Below, one piece after another: positions 61,993 through 64,000 of a DNA stretch of 64,000 bases; positions within the stretch are counted from its first letter, which is position 1, and each line of letters opens with the position of its first letter. Under the pieces are notes generated by a model. That model was not told the DNA's origin. It worked only from the letters and a program-made list of their open reading frames with translations, and made no database searches. This DNA comes from CALCCV01 sp964388665 (GTDB taxonomy: Bacteria; Bdellovibrionota; Bdellovibrionia; Bdellovibrionales; Bdellovibrionaceae): NCBI GenBank assembly GCA_964388665.1, contig CAYMBJ010000012.1, positions 1-64,000 of the forward strand. The letters are read 5' to 3'. Position numbers and translations under genes: made by a program.

Positions 61993-62796
61993 ATGAACTC
62001 TCTGGAGCATTTCACAAAGCTGGAGTCCTATTTGCCCATCTCACTTTTGAGTGGTCCTAGCCTTTTGCTGGCTGTGGTGGTGGTCTATGGTTTTGTTGTG
62101 CTTCGCTATTTTTTGCTCGTCGGCAGTTTCTATTTCTATTTTTGGACTTTGGGTCGCGGTCAGTCGCTCTACTCACGAAAAAATCGAAAAGGTCAAATTC
62201 GTAAGGAGATATACTGGTCGCTGGCCACGACAATTATTTTTGCAATATCAGGAGTCCTCATTGGCGTCCTGTGGGAATTGGGCCTTGCGAAGTTTTATTT
62301 GAATTTTGATGAGTATCCACTCTGGTGGCTGCCATTGAGCTTTTTTGCTTACTCGCTAGTACACGAAATATATTTCTATTTTACCCACCGATGGATGCAT
62401 CTACCTAAAGTCTACCGAAAGGTTCATGCTGTTCATCATCTGTCAATGGAGCCAAGTCCGTGGGCCTCTTTTTGTTTTCATCCGCTGGAGGCCCTCATCG
62501 AATCGGCAATTTTGCCGCTTATGGTGGTTTTGATTCCCATTCATCCGCTGGTATTTTTGCTGTATTTGACCTGGATGACAGTATCGGCAATCAACAATCA
62601 TTTGGGTGTAGAGCTCATGCCGAGATTCTTTAAAAGAATTCGTTGGCGAAATCTCTCGCTATTTGATGTCTTTGTTAGTGCCACACATCATGCGTATCAT
62701 CATAAATACTACCGCTGCAATTATGGTCTGTATTTTACCTTCTTAGACAGATGGTTGAATACTGAGCGTGCGACTAGCGATTCGAGGCCAACTTGA
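61993..62796 (+). CDS. Fatty-acid-hydroxylase/sterol-desaturase family enzyme
   Basis: Membrane di-iron oxygenase, 267 aa with four or more TM segments. Histidine boxes are H124...HRWMH (132-136), HAVHH (145-149) and HHAYHH (232-237), the full pattern of PF04116. Family members hydroxylate lipids, sterols or carotenoids. It lies about 9 kb from the crt genes, so a carotenoid substrate is possible but not shown. ATG 61993 or TTG 61987 may be the start. It overlaps the convergent gene by 23 nt. Confidence 0.85.
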   Translation: MNSLEHFTKLESYLPISLLSGPSLLLAVVVVYGFVVLRYFLLVGSFYFYFWTLGRGQSLYSRKNRKGQIRKEIYWSLATTIIFAISGVLIGVLWELGLAKFYLNFDEYPLWWLPLSFFAYSLVHEIYFYFTHRWMHLPKVYRKVHAVHHLSMEPSPWASFCFHPLEALIESAILPLMVVLIPIHPLVFLLYLTWMTVSAINNHLGVELMPRFFKRIRWRNLSLFDVFVSATHHAYHHKYYRCNYGLYFTFLDRWLNTERATSDSRPT

Positions 62797-64000
62797 CCTT
62801 TTCTGCTTTTGAAAGTGGTTGGCTCTCTGGCGATTTGTCGGTCTTTTTGATCAAGATGCCCACCAGCTTTCGAGTTTTGAGAACCTTAGTGCGGACGAAG
62901 TCGCTGACGCCGGTGTCATGAATGCGATCGTAAATTTCGACATGCCCATGAGGGCCGCCCTTGTATACCAACACCGCCCCATGTGGTGCGTCTTGGATTG
63001 TCTTGAAAACCTTGGGCTCCTGTTTCATGAGGTTTACAAAGCCAAATTCCTTTAAATTTTTAAGCGCCTCAATGGCATCGTCAGCTTTGCGGCCAGTGGG
63101 ATATCTGTCGATCAAGCCCGCGTTGAGGAGTGCCAACTTCACTGCTCTATAGCAGTGTGGAACTTTGCGTGGTTTGATCTTCTTGTGAGCATAGGTTAAC
63201 ATTTTGCTGATTTGTGGTGACTCTTCATAATCTGCAATTTGATCACGGACCTTTTTCTTAAGGCGAACCTTTGTTGCCGCAGCTTTACGAAAGCCCGAAG
63301 TGTAGTTGAGATATTTGACCTTTGCCAGCGTCGGTTTGTTTTTGGCAAGGGTTGACTCCGCATTGTTGGCTTCTATAGGCGCCTCTGCTGCCGGCTCTGC
63401 ATTGAGAGGGCCCGCCCAATTTGTCAAAAATAGATCAATGCTTTTTGAGTTTTTAGCGACAAGGTCATTTGCCGAAGTCCATGAGTCAAATAACTGCGCA
63501 GAAATCTGCGCTGTCAGTGAACTGAACCACTGAGATGTCTCTTCGGTTATGATATCGGCACTTTCGGTCCCATCGGTCGCATCGCTAGAGGAGCGGTGAG
63601 TGTTTTCCACAAGAGCGTCGTAGGGAGAGCTATCGCCGGCGGAGTTTTCAGTTCCCAGGTGTGTGATGATCTCTGGCCGCATCATTAGTTTTAATGGCAA
63701 CAGCGCAAAATCACCTTCGTTCAAATTGGCTGTGTTGCCATCGCCATTTGCGCTGTCGTCAGGGATCCTCATGATTCGCACCAAAATGGTTTTGGGGCTG
63801 TGGTAGGCCAAGCGCAGCGACTGTTTCCACTCAGAATCTTGTGAGGTGTTCTTTTCTTGCCAGTACTCGTTCTTAAAAATATTTTTAGTGAGATTGTTTA
63901 AGTGATCGGGCTTCATGCCCAATTTCTTTAGCAGCCAGGGCCCTTGATGCTGATACAAGCACTTCAAATCAAAATTTTCGCGGGCTTCAGTTTCTACCAA
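62774..64000 (-). CDS. Partial protein with CHAP/NlpC-like C-terminal domain
   Basis: 408 codons; the 5' end lies beyond the window. The N-terminal visible part is acidic and Ser/Thr/Asn-rich with no known domain. The C-terminal 150 residues show KVPHCYRAVKLALLNAG (candidate nucleophile Cys), then APHGAVLVYKGGPHGHVEIYDR (His and Glu), the order of a CHAP or NlpC/P60 amidase. Such enzymes cut peptidoglycan, which suits a predator or autolysin role. The family call is by motif only. Confidence 0.6.
   Translation of the reverse strand: MVETEARENFDLKCLYQHQGPWLLKKLGMKPDHLNNLTKNIFKNEYWQEKNTSQDSEWKQSLRLAYHSPKTILVRIMRIPDDSANGDGNTANLNEGDFALLPLKLMMRPEIITHLGTENSAGDSSPYDALVENTHRSSSDATDGTESADIITEETSQWFSSLTAQISAQLFDSWTSANDLVAKNSKSIDLFLTNWAGPLNAEPAAEAPIEANNAESTLAKNKPTLAKVKYLNYTSGFRKAAATKVRLKKKVRDQIADYEESPQISKMLTYAHKKIKPRKVPHCYRAVKLALLNAGLIDRYPTGRKADDAIEALKNLKEFGFVNLMKQEPKVFKTIQDAPHGAVLVYKGGPHGHVEIYDRIHDTGVSDFVRTKVLKTRKLVGILIKKTDKSPESQPLSKAEKVKLASNR

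Overview
The window reads as chromosomal DNA of a Gram-negative bacterium of the Bdellovibrio type (Bdellovibrionota). This placement is inference: it rests on the character of the RpoB, RpoC and EF-Tu proteins, outer-membrane beta-barrels and lipoproteins, the paired TIGR03545/TIGR03546-type genes, and frequent TTG/GTG starts. No rRNA or other marker settles the genus.

Positions 1-31.4 kb hold the translation and transcription core on one strand: tRNA-Gly, tRNA-Thr, tuf, tRNA-Trp, secE, nusG, rplKAJL, rpoBC, rpsLG, fusA, then S10-spc-alpha (rpsJ to rplQ, with secY, adk, rpmJ and rpoA inside). The rif, str, S10, spc and alpha blocks are contiguous. Regulatory structures are visible before rplJ, between rplL and rpoB, before rpsL and after rplQ. 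tuf lies next to the tRNAs and secE, not between fusA and rpsJ, where there is a 334-nt gap.

Positions 31.6-42.2 kb are an envelope region: a membrane-anchored TlpA-like thioredoxin, a patch of interspersed repeats, a coupled TIGR03546/TIGR03545-type pair, a WbpE-like sugar aminotransferase, three outer-membrane beta-barrels and two Cys-rich putative lipoproteins. One barrel gene has a good candidate sigma-28 (FliA) promoter.

Positions 42.3-58.4 kb are a long run of same-strand, closely packed or overlapping genes: addB and addA (double-strand-break repair), crtY-crtE-crtI-crtB (carotenoid synthesis, predicted to reach a beta-cyclised carotene), a 100-bp palindromic MITE, a His-rich five-TM protein of unknown function, then a glutamine-synthetase-like ligase, an iron alcohol dehydrogenase, a class-I-amidotransferase gamma-glutamyl hydrolase and an aldehyde dehydrogenase. 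A glycerophosphodiesterase gene converges on the last. These enzymes can be assembled into a gamma-glutamylated amino-alcohol route (for example ethanolamine to glycine), with the phosphodiesterase releasing ethanolamine from glycerophosphoethanolamine. For a predator digesting prey phospholipid this would make sense; it is inference and the most interesting system here.

Positions 59.6-64 kb hold a small secreted protein, an ABC-2 exporter pair, a tri-histidine fatty-acid-hydroxylase-type membrane enzyme, and the 3' part of a gene ending in a CHAP/NlpC-like domain.
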